This document shows, piece after piece, positions 1-9,758 of a stretch of 64,000 nt of DNA. Under the pieces are notes generated by a model. The model was not told the origin of the DNA, searched no databases, and worked only from the letters and a program-made list of their open reading frames with translations. Made by a program: the position numbers and the translations under genes. Position 1 is the stretch's first letter; each line of letters opens with the position of its first letter. This DNA is from Heligmosomoides polygyrus polygyrus (Eukaryota > Nematoda > Chromadorea > Rhabditida > Heligmosomidae), in NCBI GenBank assembly GCA_947396885.1, contig OX377202.1, positions 107,774,221 to 107,838,220 on the forward strand. The letters run 5' to 3'.

Positions 1-98
1 AGTGAAAATGTCCAATCATTCAAGCATTCGATCAGGTTAGTCACAGTTGATTTTCCGTTTATGAAACCATGTTGTGATGCCGAAAGAATGGAATTCTT

Positions 99-1025
99 TT
101 ATAAGTGGTCGACTATATGTTCTTTCAAGGTGTTCTCAAACAGGCGGCAGAAAACAGACGTTATACTAACAGACCTATAGTTTTCCGGTGAAGATGAGAG
201 ATTTCTCTTCAGAATCGGGGTAACGAATGTGTGCTTCCATCTCTCTGGAACTTGACCGCGCATAAGGGACTGAATGAAAATATATGACAAGGGCCCAGCA
301 ATGGCACACGCAACATTCTTAATGAATTTGAGAGGAATATAATCCGGTGTGAGCAATTGTGAATCTGGCCACTTCATTAACATTTCATAAATTTGTTTGG
401 GAGTAAACGTAGGGAAGGACATCATTGGAAATTTTTCCGGAACTAATGGATTACTAACTTCGGTGTAGTCAGTCTGAAATACCTTAGACAACACTATTGA
501 GAAGAGATCTGCCTTACCTACGTTAGAGGTTATAGAGGGGTTTTCATTTTTCAGACAGCCAATCCGTCTAGAACTAGAATGTCTCTTATTTAGCAATCTA
601 TAAATATCCTGTTTCATGCCCGACTCAATGACGCGCTTTTCAACGCTACGATTAAATTTTTGCAGCTGTTTTAGAAAAGTTGCGGTAAAAACTTTGTAAC
701 TATCCCAGTTACCCGAAATCTGGGCAAAATTAAATAAACAAATTCGATGATCAGCCTTATTCTGCAAATGGATAGGAAGATTTCTAGAAATAATAGAGCT
801 AGCTTTCCTCCAAGGAACAAAAAGAGAAATGGCGCGATGGAGAGTCTCGATGAATACTTCATATTTCCCATTAACAGACGGCTGGAGATCAAGCAGATCT
901 AGCCAACAAATCTTAACTAAAAAGTCGCATACTTCACTATAATCGCATTTGGAATAATCTTGGTAGTAAACTGGAGTCGGTAGGAGTGTAGAGCATTTAA
1001 CATCAAAACACACTATTATGATCAC
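99..1025 (-). pseudogene. CR1-type endonuclease-RT linker and N-terminal reverse transcriptase
   Basis: A 308-codon open stretch. The first about 200 residues are the poorly conserved linker between endonuclease and RT. From about residue 215 the RT palm begins (PDYIPLKFIKN, then VPERWKHTFVTPILKR and the ENYRSVSITSV block), as in CR1 elements. The frame continues past the TAA at 97-99 with SQHGFINGKSTVTNLI, the next RT block, so the stop is a single disabling change. The YADD catalytic box would lie outside the window. The Met near 1025 is not a real start, because the protein enters from the endonuclease in another frame. Confidence 0.8.
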
Positions 1026-1680
1026 TTAGCCCAATTGGAGCTAAAAATTCAACGTTCTTTACGAGTTCTGGGCCATTGGAAAAAACGAGATCAAGAACCG
1101 AATTAAATCTGGTGGCTTCATGTACAAGCTGTTTTAAATTATGACAAAGCAGCATTTCAGTAAACACCTTAAATTCGGCGGGAGCTGTATATTCAGTACC
1201 ATTTCAATTAATACCAGGCAGGTTGAAATCACCAAGAATAATACAAGAGAAATCACAAGAAACCAGATCACTTAAAACCTTTGCCAGCTGTCCGTTATCC
1301 CGTGAAAGACATGTCGGTGCTCTATAAACTGTTATAATTCTAAATGATTCCTAGTCCTGGAATACGTCAACTGCAACTATTTCGTATGCATTAGGCAAGG
1401 ATTCGGAAAAAACTAGGGAAGCAGTAATGTTATTTTGAAAAAGAATCATAACCCCACCGCCCTTTTTTAACGATCTATTACAACGAAAAATGCAGTAGTG
1501 AACAACGAAATCTGGCAGGAGGGAAGCATAGGTGTGTTGAGATTTGAGCCATCTTTTAGAAAAGGACATGATATCGTAGTGCTGTCCAAGTAGTAAACCA
1601 AGATAATCCTTATTCTTGACCAACGATCTAACATTCGCATAGATGCACTTCAATATGGATCGAAAAAACCGAATACGCAA
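1010..1680 (-). pseudogene. APE-type endonuclease of CR1 element, broken
   Basis: The 109-codon open stretch 1351-1680 gives the endonuclease N-terminus (IYANVRSLVKNKDYL, then HYDIMSFSKRWL, where the catalytic Glu expected in the ITETWL-like motif is lost). The GGGVMILFQ strand follows. Downstream in broken frames are GDFNLPGIN with the TGA at 1204-1206 and SDHNS near 1012-1026. The SDH His is a catalytic residue of this nuclease family. A frameshift right after SDHNS carries the reading into the RT linker. Confidence 0.75.
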
Positions 1681-1861
1681 AGCTAGCTTTTCTGTTGCAG
1701 TGTCGCAGTGTCATTAGGCATCTGTGTTGCGATGGAAATTTTTAATGCATCAGCAAAAATGAAGAGGCGACCACAAACACTATAAGAAGCACCAAGTTTG
1801 TTTCTCTGAACAATGATAATACATCATTGTTAAGTGTAAATGCGAAGTTATCAGAAACCCC

Positions 1862-2700
1862 ATGGAACCTTATGTCACTGTTGAGTGGTGGTTATTAAGT
1901 ATATTCTGCTCTGAGAGTGGTTCATGCGAACAGATTGCCGTTACTACAACATGTAACATGCGTTTAATAAAAGAGCTACAACATGCGTTCGTGAGAATTT
2001 TCAACGGCATTTTCAACAAGTTTTGCACCCATCTTTTCATAGAACTATCATTGCACACATCGACGGTAAAGGACTTCCACCAGCGGAGATTGCAAGAATG
2101 CTCCACATCAAAGAATGCACAGAAGGTTGCGGTGCAGTTCGAGCAACGAGTACACCATCATCCTTTCCAAAACCAGGATGACCATGGGTCGTCAACACCA
2201 AAACAGACCGACTTCAAGCCGTCAACATACCTGGCATTAGAAGGATAATTAAGAGGATACAAAGGTTTGAAAAATGCAAAAAACTCCTTGACTTCTTAAG
2301 GAGCCGCTTACCAGGCGTCGTTTATCTGATGAGGAAATCTTCAACGTAGGGATTGCTCACAACATCCAAAATTACCGACAACTTCTATCTCCGCCTATAG
2401 GAAAATGTGGAAACCCCAGTGTAGGCTCAAAAGTGTTTCTGAATTCTGTGAAGATTTGGGCTGGAATTCCATCTGAAGGCAAGACACTTCCTGTTTTTGT
2501 CGACACGAATGTCCAAATTAACTACGTTGTCTACCAGCATGTTTTCCAAAAGATAGTCCAACTCCGTGATAAGTCGAATTTTAAGACTGAAAGCCTGCAC
2601 TTTGATAAAAGTAGACAATCGCCTTCTGAAAGCAGAATAGTCCTTGTTTCTGAGGCAAGGATAGTTTGGCCCTCAAACTCGTCGAATCCAATTTCAAAGG
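1862..2700 (+). pseudogene. maT-like (Tc1/mariner) transposase relic in unit U copy a
   Basis: Fragments of a DD37D-type transposase lie in order on the plus strand. A helix-turn-helix segment at about 2040-2110 reads RTIIAHIDGKGLPPAEIAR. The first catalytic block near 2325-2350 reads LSDEEIFNVGIAHN, with its Asp kept. Then come VKIWAGIPSEGKTLPVFVD (about 2450-2500) and WPSNSSNP (about 2670), which corresponds to the block before the third catalytic residue. The second catalytic Asp block is missing and several frame changes occur, so the copy is inactive. The same family occurs at 9.8-10.8 kb and 59.4-60.3 kb in this window. Confidence 0.7.
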
Positions 2701-3090
2701 ATCACTAGGTCTCGGCCGTTTACAGCATAGCGTTTCCTAAAGACTCTTACCCTACTTTGAACAGTTTGAAGGTAGCCCTAGTTGGAGAGTGGCCAAAAAT
2801 TGACTTTCAACCATGCAACTGCTGCGGCTCCGCAAAAATCCCTTTTGGAATACAATTGTTTCGACACAATAGGAGAATGTTCGGAGTAGGTGTGAGAAAC
2901 GGCGAATAAGGTAAATTCACCTGTGGTATGGATGACTACGTGATTTTCTGTGATAGTAGTCAGGTCCTGGTATTATTATGATTTGCCATAGCCGGAAACC
3001 CTACTGCTAACTGAGTATTAATGATCGCAACTGTTGTCAGCACACGACTTCCGAGAGGAGTGCAGAAAATCCCAAACTCTTGCTAGTACT

Positions 3091-3399
3091 TTACTGTTGA
3101 AAACGGAATATGCCGACGTATTTGTGCAGCAGTTTTGAATAAAAAGCGTGCACGGCACAGTTCTCAATCTTCTGAAATGCCTGTACATACGCGCTGTGCT
3201 CGTTGACATGCAGAAATCCAAACATTCTTGGCTGCAGAAATGCAACCATTATTGAACAGACGGAATAGAGCCCCTGTCGTTGGATATAAAAGGAAGCATA
3301 GTGGGCCTCACAAACAGGTTTCATAATGGCCTTGTCTTGGAGTACAGTTGTGCTGGTGGGTGTTAGTTCATCACTTTCTCTGAACCGTTTCATTAGCAA
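3091..3399 (-). other. Conserved open reading frame of unit U, doubtful gene
   Basis: A 102-codon frame starts MLMKRFRESDEL and ends GIFRFQQ. The same frame is open in copies at 33.77, 39.46 and 47.29 kb, and in a diverged form at 25.12 kb. In the three tandem copies the ATG is replaced by GTG. Antisense to it lies a TATA-like TATAAAAG (about 3284), which could belong to the U gene on the plus strand. No domain is recognised. It may be a shadow of another feature rather than a gene. Confidence 0.25.
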
Positions 3400-3702
3400 A
3401 CCGAAGTGAAAAATCGTTACAATAATAACACTCAGATAACCACATAAAGAACCCTCTCTTTAGGTAAAGTCGAGGCTCTAATGAGATGAGTAATAGAAGT
3501 TCTCAATCTGAAAAAGTGACATGATCTAGTTGTTAAAAAGAGACTTTCAAATATGGTTCTCAGACGACCAACGACTAACCGTCCTGGCAGAGTAAATCGA
3601 CGCTTCCTTTTTTGAAGAAATGTCGAGAAGTCTGAAAACTTCAAGCAAAACTTAAGAAGTTTTTTTATCCTCCTCATTTTTTTCTATTTTCCGTATATTT
3701 AG

Positions 3703-4717
3703 GTCGTCGTCTGGTTCGGCGCGAATAGCGTAACTGATGCGGATATCAGTGATTTCATCACACAGTGGCCCAACTGCACATATCTGCAGGACAAATTTAG
3801 AGATGATCTCAAATTAGAGTTTCTGTTGAAACTCTTTTCCCACGACTCCCTAAAAGACAAACTCGTCTGTCTTGTAAGTTTAAAAAAGTGGTTTAAAATT
3901 GATTTTCTCTAGACCGTTCTTCATTCGCCTTTAGCAGAAGACTTCAACAAGTTGTTTTGGTTCTATCCTCTTAAATTGTATGCTTCAATTCTCACGTATC
4001 CCTTGTGGTTGAAAATCATTTACCAAAGGATGATATATATATACTACATACATTAAGGTACTTATACTGAGACTGTGAGTATTCAGAAGTACGAGTGTAG
4101 TGCAGAAGGCATGGCTGGTTTAATGATCCGCGATCCTGCCCTGCGAGAAGGAAGACCACGTGATGGAAAAGGATATCTCTTCCGCACAACATTTACAAGG
4201 TGCTCTAGAGGTTTCTGCTGCAAGAATTTGCTTTTGCTTGTTTTGAAAAGCTAGGCAACGCAAACAAAAAGGAATTTAATGCGAGATGGTACAAGTAACA
4301 TCTAAGCAAGTCGTTCAAAAATTTCCAACGCGGGTCACTGTCGGGCTCCAGAAATCTTTTTTTTTGTTGAGACTAATCAAAGAAGAAAAACGAAGACGTG
4401 GACTGCTTCTTTACTGATGCACTAGGTAATTATGACGAGAGTGACGCGCGTAGGTAGAGGCTCTGCTTGATTAGACAGGCAGCTGCAATCGTTATTTCCA
4501 GGCCAGAAGGCAGCGAGTCAGAGAAAGACATCATGGACTTGGCTGCTAGAACTATGAAGGATGCAGTTGGAAAGGTAAATGCGCGTCACCTACCTGAACT
4601 GGATATTGTAATTCTTGTAATATTTGGTAGTTACAGAAGGGAAGCGCGTCCGAGTTTGGCTGCAACTACGGCAAGAAGGACGGCGAACACGTGGTTGTGT
4701 GTGTTTTCTTGAGGTGA
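3703..4717 (+). CDS. U gene copy a: spliced gene-like segment of unknown function (partial)
   Basis: Splice sites and reading frames suggest several exons. Exon 3703-3873 (171 nt, VVVWFGANSVTDADISDF...) sits between TATTTAG and GTAAGTTT. An intron of 39 bp (3874-3912) follows, then an exon from 3913 (TVLHSPLAEDFNKLFWF...). A later exon, about 4458-4574, ends DLAARTMKDAVGK. An intron of 62 bp (4575-4636) precedes the 81-nt terminal exon 4637-4717 (KGSASEFGCNY...VCVFLR, stop). A polyA signal AATAAA lies at 4800-4805. The same exon sizes recur in copies b, c and d. The first exon resembles nematode F-box-associated repeats only loosely, and I do not recognise the family. The middle part has frame breaks (TAG at about 4455), so this copy may be dead or the exon may start after that codon. 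Confidence 0.5.
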
Positions 4718-4799
4718 ACTGCAAGGGCGGCAAGCTCTCAGGATCAGCGTAGATGGTCTGAGTAGTCTTGAGCAGTGTTGCTTGTATTTCTTATGCTGC

Positions 4800-4805
4800 A
4801 ATAAA
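4800..4805 (+). promoter_or_regulatory. Polyadenylation signal of U gene copy a
   Basis: AATAAA stands 83 nt after the stop codon of the terminal exon. An equivalent signal occurs at the same distance in the other copies (for example the complement at 38045-38050 and at 8918-8923), which supports the reading of this segment as a transcribed gene. Confidence 0.5.
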
Positions 4806-4997
4806 ATCTTTGAATTAATGGTTTAAAACAATAGATGTTGCTACGTCTTTAGTGCTGTCAAATAATAATTGAATGAAATACCATGCATTCATTATTATAC
4901 TACTCGACATTTGAGGAGACGCCAACGGCTTGAAACGACAATGCAGAAAACCCTTCACAGTTGATTTATGGCAGCTACACCATCCATTTAAGCTTCT

Positions 4998-5275
4998 TGA
5001 ATGATAAGGGATAAGGAACGGCGTTGGCGAATCCCTTTTTCATTCTACTTCTTCGGAATGCCAATGAGGTGATTAGAATGCGTTGTAGGCATTGCAATGA
5101 GTTGCGGTGGCTACCTGATGAACATTTCAGCGCTTTATCCTTTCCATATAAGTCTGGTACCAATTCAAAGGCGCCCGAGGGACGGAAGGACCTGTTTGCC
5201 AGGGCGACAAAGCCGTCCCGGAAACCTGGCATCGAGGGCACGTAACAGCCTGCACCTCGTCCGACTGTGGTACAC
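4998..5275 (-). mobile_element. tRNA-derived SINE copy (unit U copy a)
   Basis: This is the reverse complement of the SINE at 60963-61266. It shares the tail with TTCCTTATCC and GAGTTGCGGTGGC, and the tRNA-like head near 5230-5275. The head is degraded and no clean A or B box remains. Equivalent copies sit in units c, d and e. Confidence 0.55.
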
Positions 5276-5450
5276 ATGTTCGGTTCTTAAAGGAAATATT
5301 GTGAGACGTAATCAGGTTCAGAATCTTCGGTTCAAAGGGCGATTACAGATGCCTTTCGTTTTGTTTTCTACCCTTTGTAACTGAAAAGTTCAATGATTGT
5401 ACGCAGTTGTGTTGTTTACTGTAAAAATTCACACCTGGCAGGTAGAAGTG

Positions 5451-5740
5451 TTTTATTTATTTATTTTATTTATTGTGGGTGTCAGAGCCGACACAAAAAC
5501 AATCACATACCGAAAGACAAACAAGACAGTCTCATAGATCTCGGTGGGAAGAAATAAAAGTTAACTTTAAACAATATTCTTAGTAACACGCTTCTTAAAA
5601 CTTATATAACTCAATGACCAATCAGAAAAACAAAGAACACGATTAAAACTGTTACGAGTTCTAAGACTGAAAAGCTTTGACCTGACATACGTTTTAGCTG
5701 ATTCAGTTGTAAGTTTTTCATCGGCACCCCTCGTGCGAGA
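5451..5740 (-). mobile_element. 3' end of a CR1-type element with ATTT tail
   Basis: On the minus strand a frame reading SKLFSLRTRNSFNRVL then SYISFKKRVTKNIV ends at a TAA (5567-5569). This is the usual C-terminus of CR1-type RT proteins, as encoded at the extreme 3' end. About 95 bp of 3' UTR follow, then a tail made of AATAAA/AAATA repeats (5451-5475 complement). The insertion is 5'-truncated to a few hundred bases, and its 5' limit near 5740 is uncertain. Confidence 0.65.
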
Positions 5741-7059
5741 AAAAATGGGGACAGGGTCAAGCTTGAGGTTCGGGAATCGAAGGGGGGGGGGGGTCGTGCT
5801 GCGGCTTCGTCTGGGGGGGTCGTACTCTCTCGGTTTTGGCAGAGGACTCTCTCCAAATTCAGGTTTTTAGACGATGTTTGCATCTATTAATAAGTTGTTT
5901 TTCCAGGTGTGACTACGACAATGCGGAGATTTACAAGCACTGTGCAGTGAAAAATAAAGATTTCCTGTCTGCAGATTTATAGTCAAGGAGAGATTTTCAT
6001 TTTTTCAGATTTTCCCAGGACGTCATGGACACGGTAGTTTTCTGCCTGATGAGCGACATCTACTTCCAGAATTGCACTCTATAAAATTTCAAGTGTTGTT
6101 TACTGATGACGACCTAAGTGCTTTCCCTACAAGATTTTTGAAGCGCTCTTCGAGTCGATGACGGAATGGCAACCGAAGGACGGACTTGCTTGAAAAGTAA
6201 TTTCTCTCCTGCAGGGAACAGCATCAGAAGATAAAATCACACCCTATAAAATTTTAAGCCCGTTGGACACACAGTGATAAAACTATGTTTCTCTGAAACG
6301 ATATTCTATATGATCAGACGTCTCGATTTACCGAAAAGATATCGACACACTAATCACATGGAACACGTTACTTTTAGAACCTGCCTTTTAAAGCATAGAA
6401 AACACATCTACTAAAGCTTTATGAATTTTCCAGGAGCCCCAAAAAATCTCCATTTTACGGCAGTTTAATGCGGCCACTGCGTTCTCTGACATGACCAATT
6501 GAAATATGGACGGACTCCTCGCTGGAAATTTTTTTTCTGCCTTCTGAAGGACAGGACGACAGAGAGTGGAATTGCATTATATGAAATTTTAAGTCATGCT
6601 TAACATACAATAAAAACTATGCTTCTCCGCTGCGATGAAGATATGACGAGGATGGATCGCATACAAAATTCTCATTTTTCATGAAAATATTATTTTTTAG
6701 CCGAAGCAGATCACCCATACGGATGAAATCTAGCCACAAGAATCTAAAAGTTTTGATCAATTCACTGTTAAAAAATTGTGATTTTCTGGACAGAACAGGT
6801 TGAATCGACCTCTGGTCGACTTTGCACCAACGTCATCGGAGCATAAAATTGAACGTTCACAAAAAGGTTCATAACTCGGTAAGTTTTTCGAATTTTGAAA
6901 ATTGTTTTAGCTTTTCATAAAGCAGATAAAACGCCCTTTCTCAGGGTGTAGAAATCGTTTTCCAGAAAAGGAGTCGTCAGGCTTGGCTGCTGGTTCGATT
7001 TTTGAGCGAAAAAAATTGAAGTGGCTTCACAAAAATATTCATAAGTTGACCAATTCTTC
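5740..7059. other. Region without recognised gene
   Basis: AT-rich sequence with short G runs near 5781-5817. Repeated phrases (CATAAAATTTTAAG-like near 6080, 6245 and 6580) suggest a degraded repeat. No domain, splice-supported exon or terminal repeat was recognised. Confidence 0.4.
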
Positions 7060-7341
7060 GAAGTTTCAAAATCCCGCTTGCTTTTTAAAAAGTAGATAAA
7101 CAGCGCTCATAAAATGCGCTTTCTTACCATATAAAGATCGATTTCCAAAAAAGGGATCTTCATGCGGGGCGGAGGGGGTTCGATTTCTGGTCGATTTTCG
7201 GCAAAAATCGACCAGAAATCGAACCCCCTCCGCCTCGCATGAAGATCCCTTTTTTGCTAAACGAGTTTGTAACCATAAAGAAGCGCTGTTTATCTACTTT
7301 TTAAAAAGCAAGCGGGATTTTTGAATTTCTAAAAAAAAGCC
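7060..7341. repeat. Long inverted repeat next to an assembly gap
   Basis: The two arms, about 7066-7200 and 7203-7330, are close reverse complements around a centre near 7201. Shared words are AAAGGGATCTTCATG and GATTTCTGGTCGATTTT with their complements. The right arm runs into the N block. The left arm has an extra segment near 7105-7130 that is absent on the right. Confidence 0.85.
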
Positions 7342-7541
7342 NNNNNNNNNNNNNNNNNNNNNNNNNNNNNNNNNNNNNNNNNNNNNNNNNNNNNNNNNNN
7401 NNNNNNNNNNNNNNNNNNNNNNNNNNNNNNNNNNNNNNNNNNNNNNNNNNNNNNNNNNNNNNNNNNNNNNNNNNNNNNNNNNNNNNNNNNNNNNNNNNNN
7501 NNNNNNNNNNNNNNNNNNNNNNNNNNNNNNNNNNNNNNNNN
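7342..7541. other. Assembly gap (200 N)
   Basis: Exactly 200 unknown bases, the same size as the gap at 54981-55180, so a placeholder length rather than a measured one. It is flanked by a long palindrome on the left and TATA-rich sequence on the right, both hard to assemble. Confidence 0.99.
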
Positions 7542-7637
7542 GAGTATATATAAAATAAAATATATGGAATATATGAATATATGGTATAATATATATAATA
7601 TATCAATATATGGAATATATGAATATATATGAATATA

Positions 7638-7723
7638 TGGTTATTGTATGGTGAACGATATTTCGTTTCATATATACATAATAGTATATATGAAACGAAA
7701 TATCGTTCACCATACAATAACCA
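7638..7723. repeat. Perfect 39-bp inverted repeat
   Basis: Arms 7638-7676 and 7685-7723 are exact reverse complements with an 8-base loop. They are embedded in a TATA-rich stretch right after the gap. It may be a MITE end pair or an artefact of read folding at the gap edge. Confidence 0.9.
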
Positions 7724-7734
7724 CATCTACAGCC

Positions 7735-8391
7735 CTCACTACTACGAATTCTCCAGAGGTGGAAGATCAAGTCAAAGAAATCCTGCGGCAGAACGGATAT
7801 GGCACAAAGCTATTTCGTTGTTGGAAACCTCAGCGACGACCTGGTGGTTCTCCTCTGATTCTTCCTTTCATCACGGATTCTTTCGCTTTGGACATCAACC
7901 GTGTCGTAAAGCGATCGAGGCTCCCTATAAGCCCTACCACCTCCATCTCTGCGACATCTACTTACAGCGTCGCGTCCATACGAGAATCAGTATGAAAGGT
8001 CAGATTGCTTTATCTGTGAAGAGGATAGCCAAATTTGGCAAATGAGGTGTGTGGTGTACAAAGTGGTTTGTATGACATGTGAGGAATTCTACATTGGCGA
8101 AACAGCGAGACCACTTTGTTGAGAATGGATGAACATTATATAGCACTGAATGGATGAACATTATATAGCACTGCGTAGCCCCCAGAGCTACCCAGATAAT
8201 CCATTCTCTAGACATCGCACCCTCAGACATACACGTGATCCACTGCCACAGCTGCGAGTCTCGATCCTCCATAGGAATTTAACAGATCCAGCGGAGAGGA
8301 AGATCAAGGAAGCGCTTGAAATAAAGCACTGGCGACCACCCATCAACAAGAAGGAAGAAATGAAATGTGCAATGAGCCTTATCAGTCTCTA
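7735..8391 (+). pseudogene. Penelope-like element: RT tail plus GIY-YIG endonuclease, frameshifted
   Basis: The segment reads as the C-terminal third of a Penelope-like retroelement protein. First comes the region after the RT (LPFITDSFALDINRVVKRSR, about 7858-7920). Then comes a GIY-YIG nuclease signature, CVVYKVVCMTCEEFYIGET followed by ARPL (about 8048-8117). A conserved tail follows (PFSRHRTLRHT, LTDPAERKIKEALEIKHW), ending at a TAA near 8391. GIY-YIG nucleases cut target DNA for PLE insertion. At least two frame changes and a TGA after RPLC disable it. A 24-bp direct duplication (GGATGAACATTATATAGCAC twice, about 8125-8172) caused one of the shifts. The RT core lies upstream and is absent. 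Confidence 0.75.
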
Positions 8392-8740
8392 AGGGCTAGT
8401 GATGTGACTGCTGAGGATGATGGCGACATTGAGAGAGGAGAGACTGGTCACTTCCCGCGATTCTATATAAGCAGCCCAGAGACCCCTGCACCTCATTTCC
8501 GGCCAAGCCACGTATTCGAGGTCATTGGCTTTACCCGCTTCCCTTCCCGATTACCCAACCAGGTCTGTACTGTGTCTGACGTTTTGTTGCTATTGAATGT
8601 ACGCAATGTATGACATATAGGCGACATGGTTCTTTTAGACCTGAAGAAGGGCTTAAGGCCCGAAACGTCGTCAATGAAGATTCGACTACATTGAGCTTCA
8701 CTACTATGATAACGAATATATAAACATGAAGCTCAGGGAA
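8392..8740 (+). other. Probable 3' region of the Penelope-like element with hammerhead-like core
   Basis: This follows the PLE stop codon. At 8641-8672 it contains CTGAAGA, a self-pairing GGGC...GCCC segment and GAAACGTC. That order of conserved blocks (CUGANGA, stem II, GAAA) is found in the small hammerhead ribozymes of Penelope-like elements. Pairing for stem I is not evident to me, so ribozyme activity is unproven. Confidence 0.4.
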
Positions 8741-8917
8741 ACAACTGTCCTAAGAAATATTACTTCTAATATTAAGCAATATAAGTGCTTTACTTTTCCG
8801 ATTACATTAAAGATATAGCAAAAAAAATTTTTTAATTTGTTGTTTGAGAATGGTGGTTTTATAAAGTTTTACACAGAGTGTAATGAAGAATGTCTTTCTA
8901 ACCGTTAATTTAAAGAT

Positions 8918-8923
8918 TTTATT
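8918..8923 (-). promoter_or_regulatory. Polyadenylation signal of U gene copy h
   Basis: AATAAA on the minus strand, about 85 nt past the stop of the terminal exon at 9009-9089, at the same spacing as in unit U copies. Confidence 0.45.
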
Positions 8924-9008
8924 GCAGCATAAGGAACATGGCAAGCAGGAGATTTTAAGACTACTCAGTCGTCCGACGCTGGTCTTGAGTGTTTGCTGGC
9001 CTTGCAGT

Positions 9009-9316
9009 TCACCTCATGAAAAGACACAGAAATACGTACATGTTCTCATTCTTCTCGTAATTGCAGCCATATCTGGTTTCGCTTCCAATCTGAAACCGTT
9101 ACGTTCCTCAGCACATGTTTCCGTGATTGTTTCCGAGAAATGAAATCGCCTTACCTTTTCGATTTCACTCTTCATTGAAGTAGCCGCAGCGGCAGCAACA
9201 TCTTTGTAATCACTATGAATTTCATTGCTGAAACAGCGCATAATGCATTTTGCATTATCTCCGTGAAATTTGCTGTCTATTGAGCTTCTGGTTTTTAGTA
9301 TTCCACATTTTGACAA
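9009..9316 (-). CDS. U gene family, diverged copy h (last two exons)
   Basis: The minus strand carries an exon ending at 9155 (frame MSKCGILKTRSSIDSKF... to SMKSEIEK). A 65-bp GT-AG intron (9090-9154, GTAAGG...TTTCAG) follows, then an 81-nt terminal exon 9009-9089 encoding IGSETRYGCNYEKNENMYVF then LCLFMR and TGA. The terminal exon aligns codon by codon with KGSASEFGCNYGKKDGEHVV then VCVFLR of unit U. The GC-NY and C-F spacing and phase-0 splice sites are kept although the DNA is strongly diverged. This suggests selection on the protein. The 5' exons are not seen and the function is unknown. Confidence 0.55.
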
Positions 9317-9754
9317 GGTCTACAAAGCTATTTGACAGGGAGGAGCGAATATGTGGTGGCATAGGTAAATTTTAGGGTGTTATCCAGGAGCATCTGTGAC
9401 GAGGGGAAACACCCAGGAGTCCGGTATTATTTCCGGTCGCACCAAGGCGAGCACTTGCTACATTACGCTACTTTTCAGCGATGCTTCCACAGGCGCTGAA
9501 GAGAACCAACCACATTTTAGTGATGAGGATGGAGAAGAAGCACATTTATGAACAAAGCAAAAAAGCTCAATGAAGTAGGTGCCTAGAAACTCGTCGTTAT
9601 TGAAATAATGGTGCAATCCTTTGTTTCAATAACGAACGTGGTTGGCATTAATTACGGACCTCAAACAATTGAAATGCCATAGTAACATAAATTATTAAAA
9701 ACGAAGAAAAATACTTCGCCGTATTTAATAAGAACCCTAACCATCAAAGTTGCA
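9317..9754. other. Region without recognised gene
   Basis: Mixed-composition sequence. The word GTTTCAATAACG near 9620 has an inverted partner CGTTATTGAAAT near 9594, a small imperfect hairpin. Nothing else was recognised. Confidence 0.3.
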
Positions 9755-9758
9755 ATCT

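Larger units (their letters stand above)
1..1690 (-). mobile_element. CR1-clade non-LTR retrotransposon, ORF2 part, broken and cut by window edge
   Basis: Read on the minus strand this stretch holds an APE-type endonuclease (about 1680 down to 1010) followed by the start of a reverse transcriptase (about 1025 down to 1). That is the domain order of CR1/Jockey-type ORF2 proteins, which nick DNA and copy their RNA into the cut. Endonuclease landmarks are the N-terminal ANVRSL, the GDFNLPGI motif near 1206-1235 and the SDH motif near 1012-1026. The copy is dead: a TGA at 1204-1206 replaces the Trp codon usual after this motif, a frame change falls just after SDH, and a TAA at 97-99 interrupts the RT. 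The remaining RT lies beyond the left edge. The flanking sequence to the right is unit U. Confidence 0.85.
1694..5440 (-). repeat. Unit U copy a (inverted relative to the other copies)
   Basis: This block is the reverse complement, clearly diverged, of the composite repeat at 32.2-35.6, 37.2-41.5 and 45.0-49.2 kb. In order on the plus strand it holds a maT transposase relic (about 1860-2700), the reverse complement of the 100-codon reading frame seen in other copies (3091-3399), the spliced U-gene segment (3703-4805), a SINE in minus orientation (about 4998-5275) and a short conserved tail (about 5280-5440). Unlike copies b-d it lacks the 139-bp RTE 3' end insertion, so it branched off before that event or never received it. 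Confidence 0.8.

Noticed and set aside
7301..7726. 141-codon protein on the minus strand near the gap
   Set aside because: Most of it is read through the 200 N block. The rest is palindromic TATA-rich sequence.
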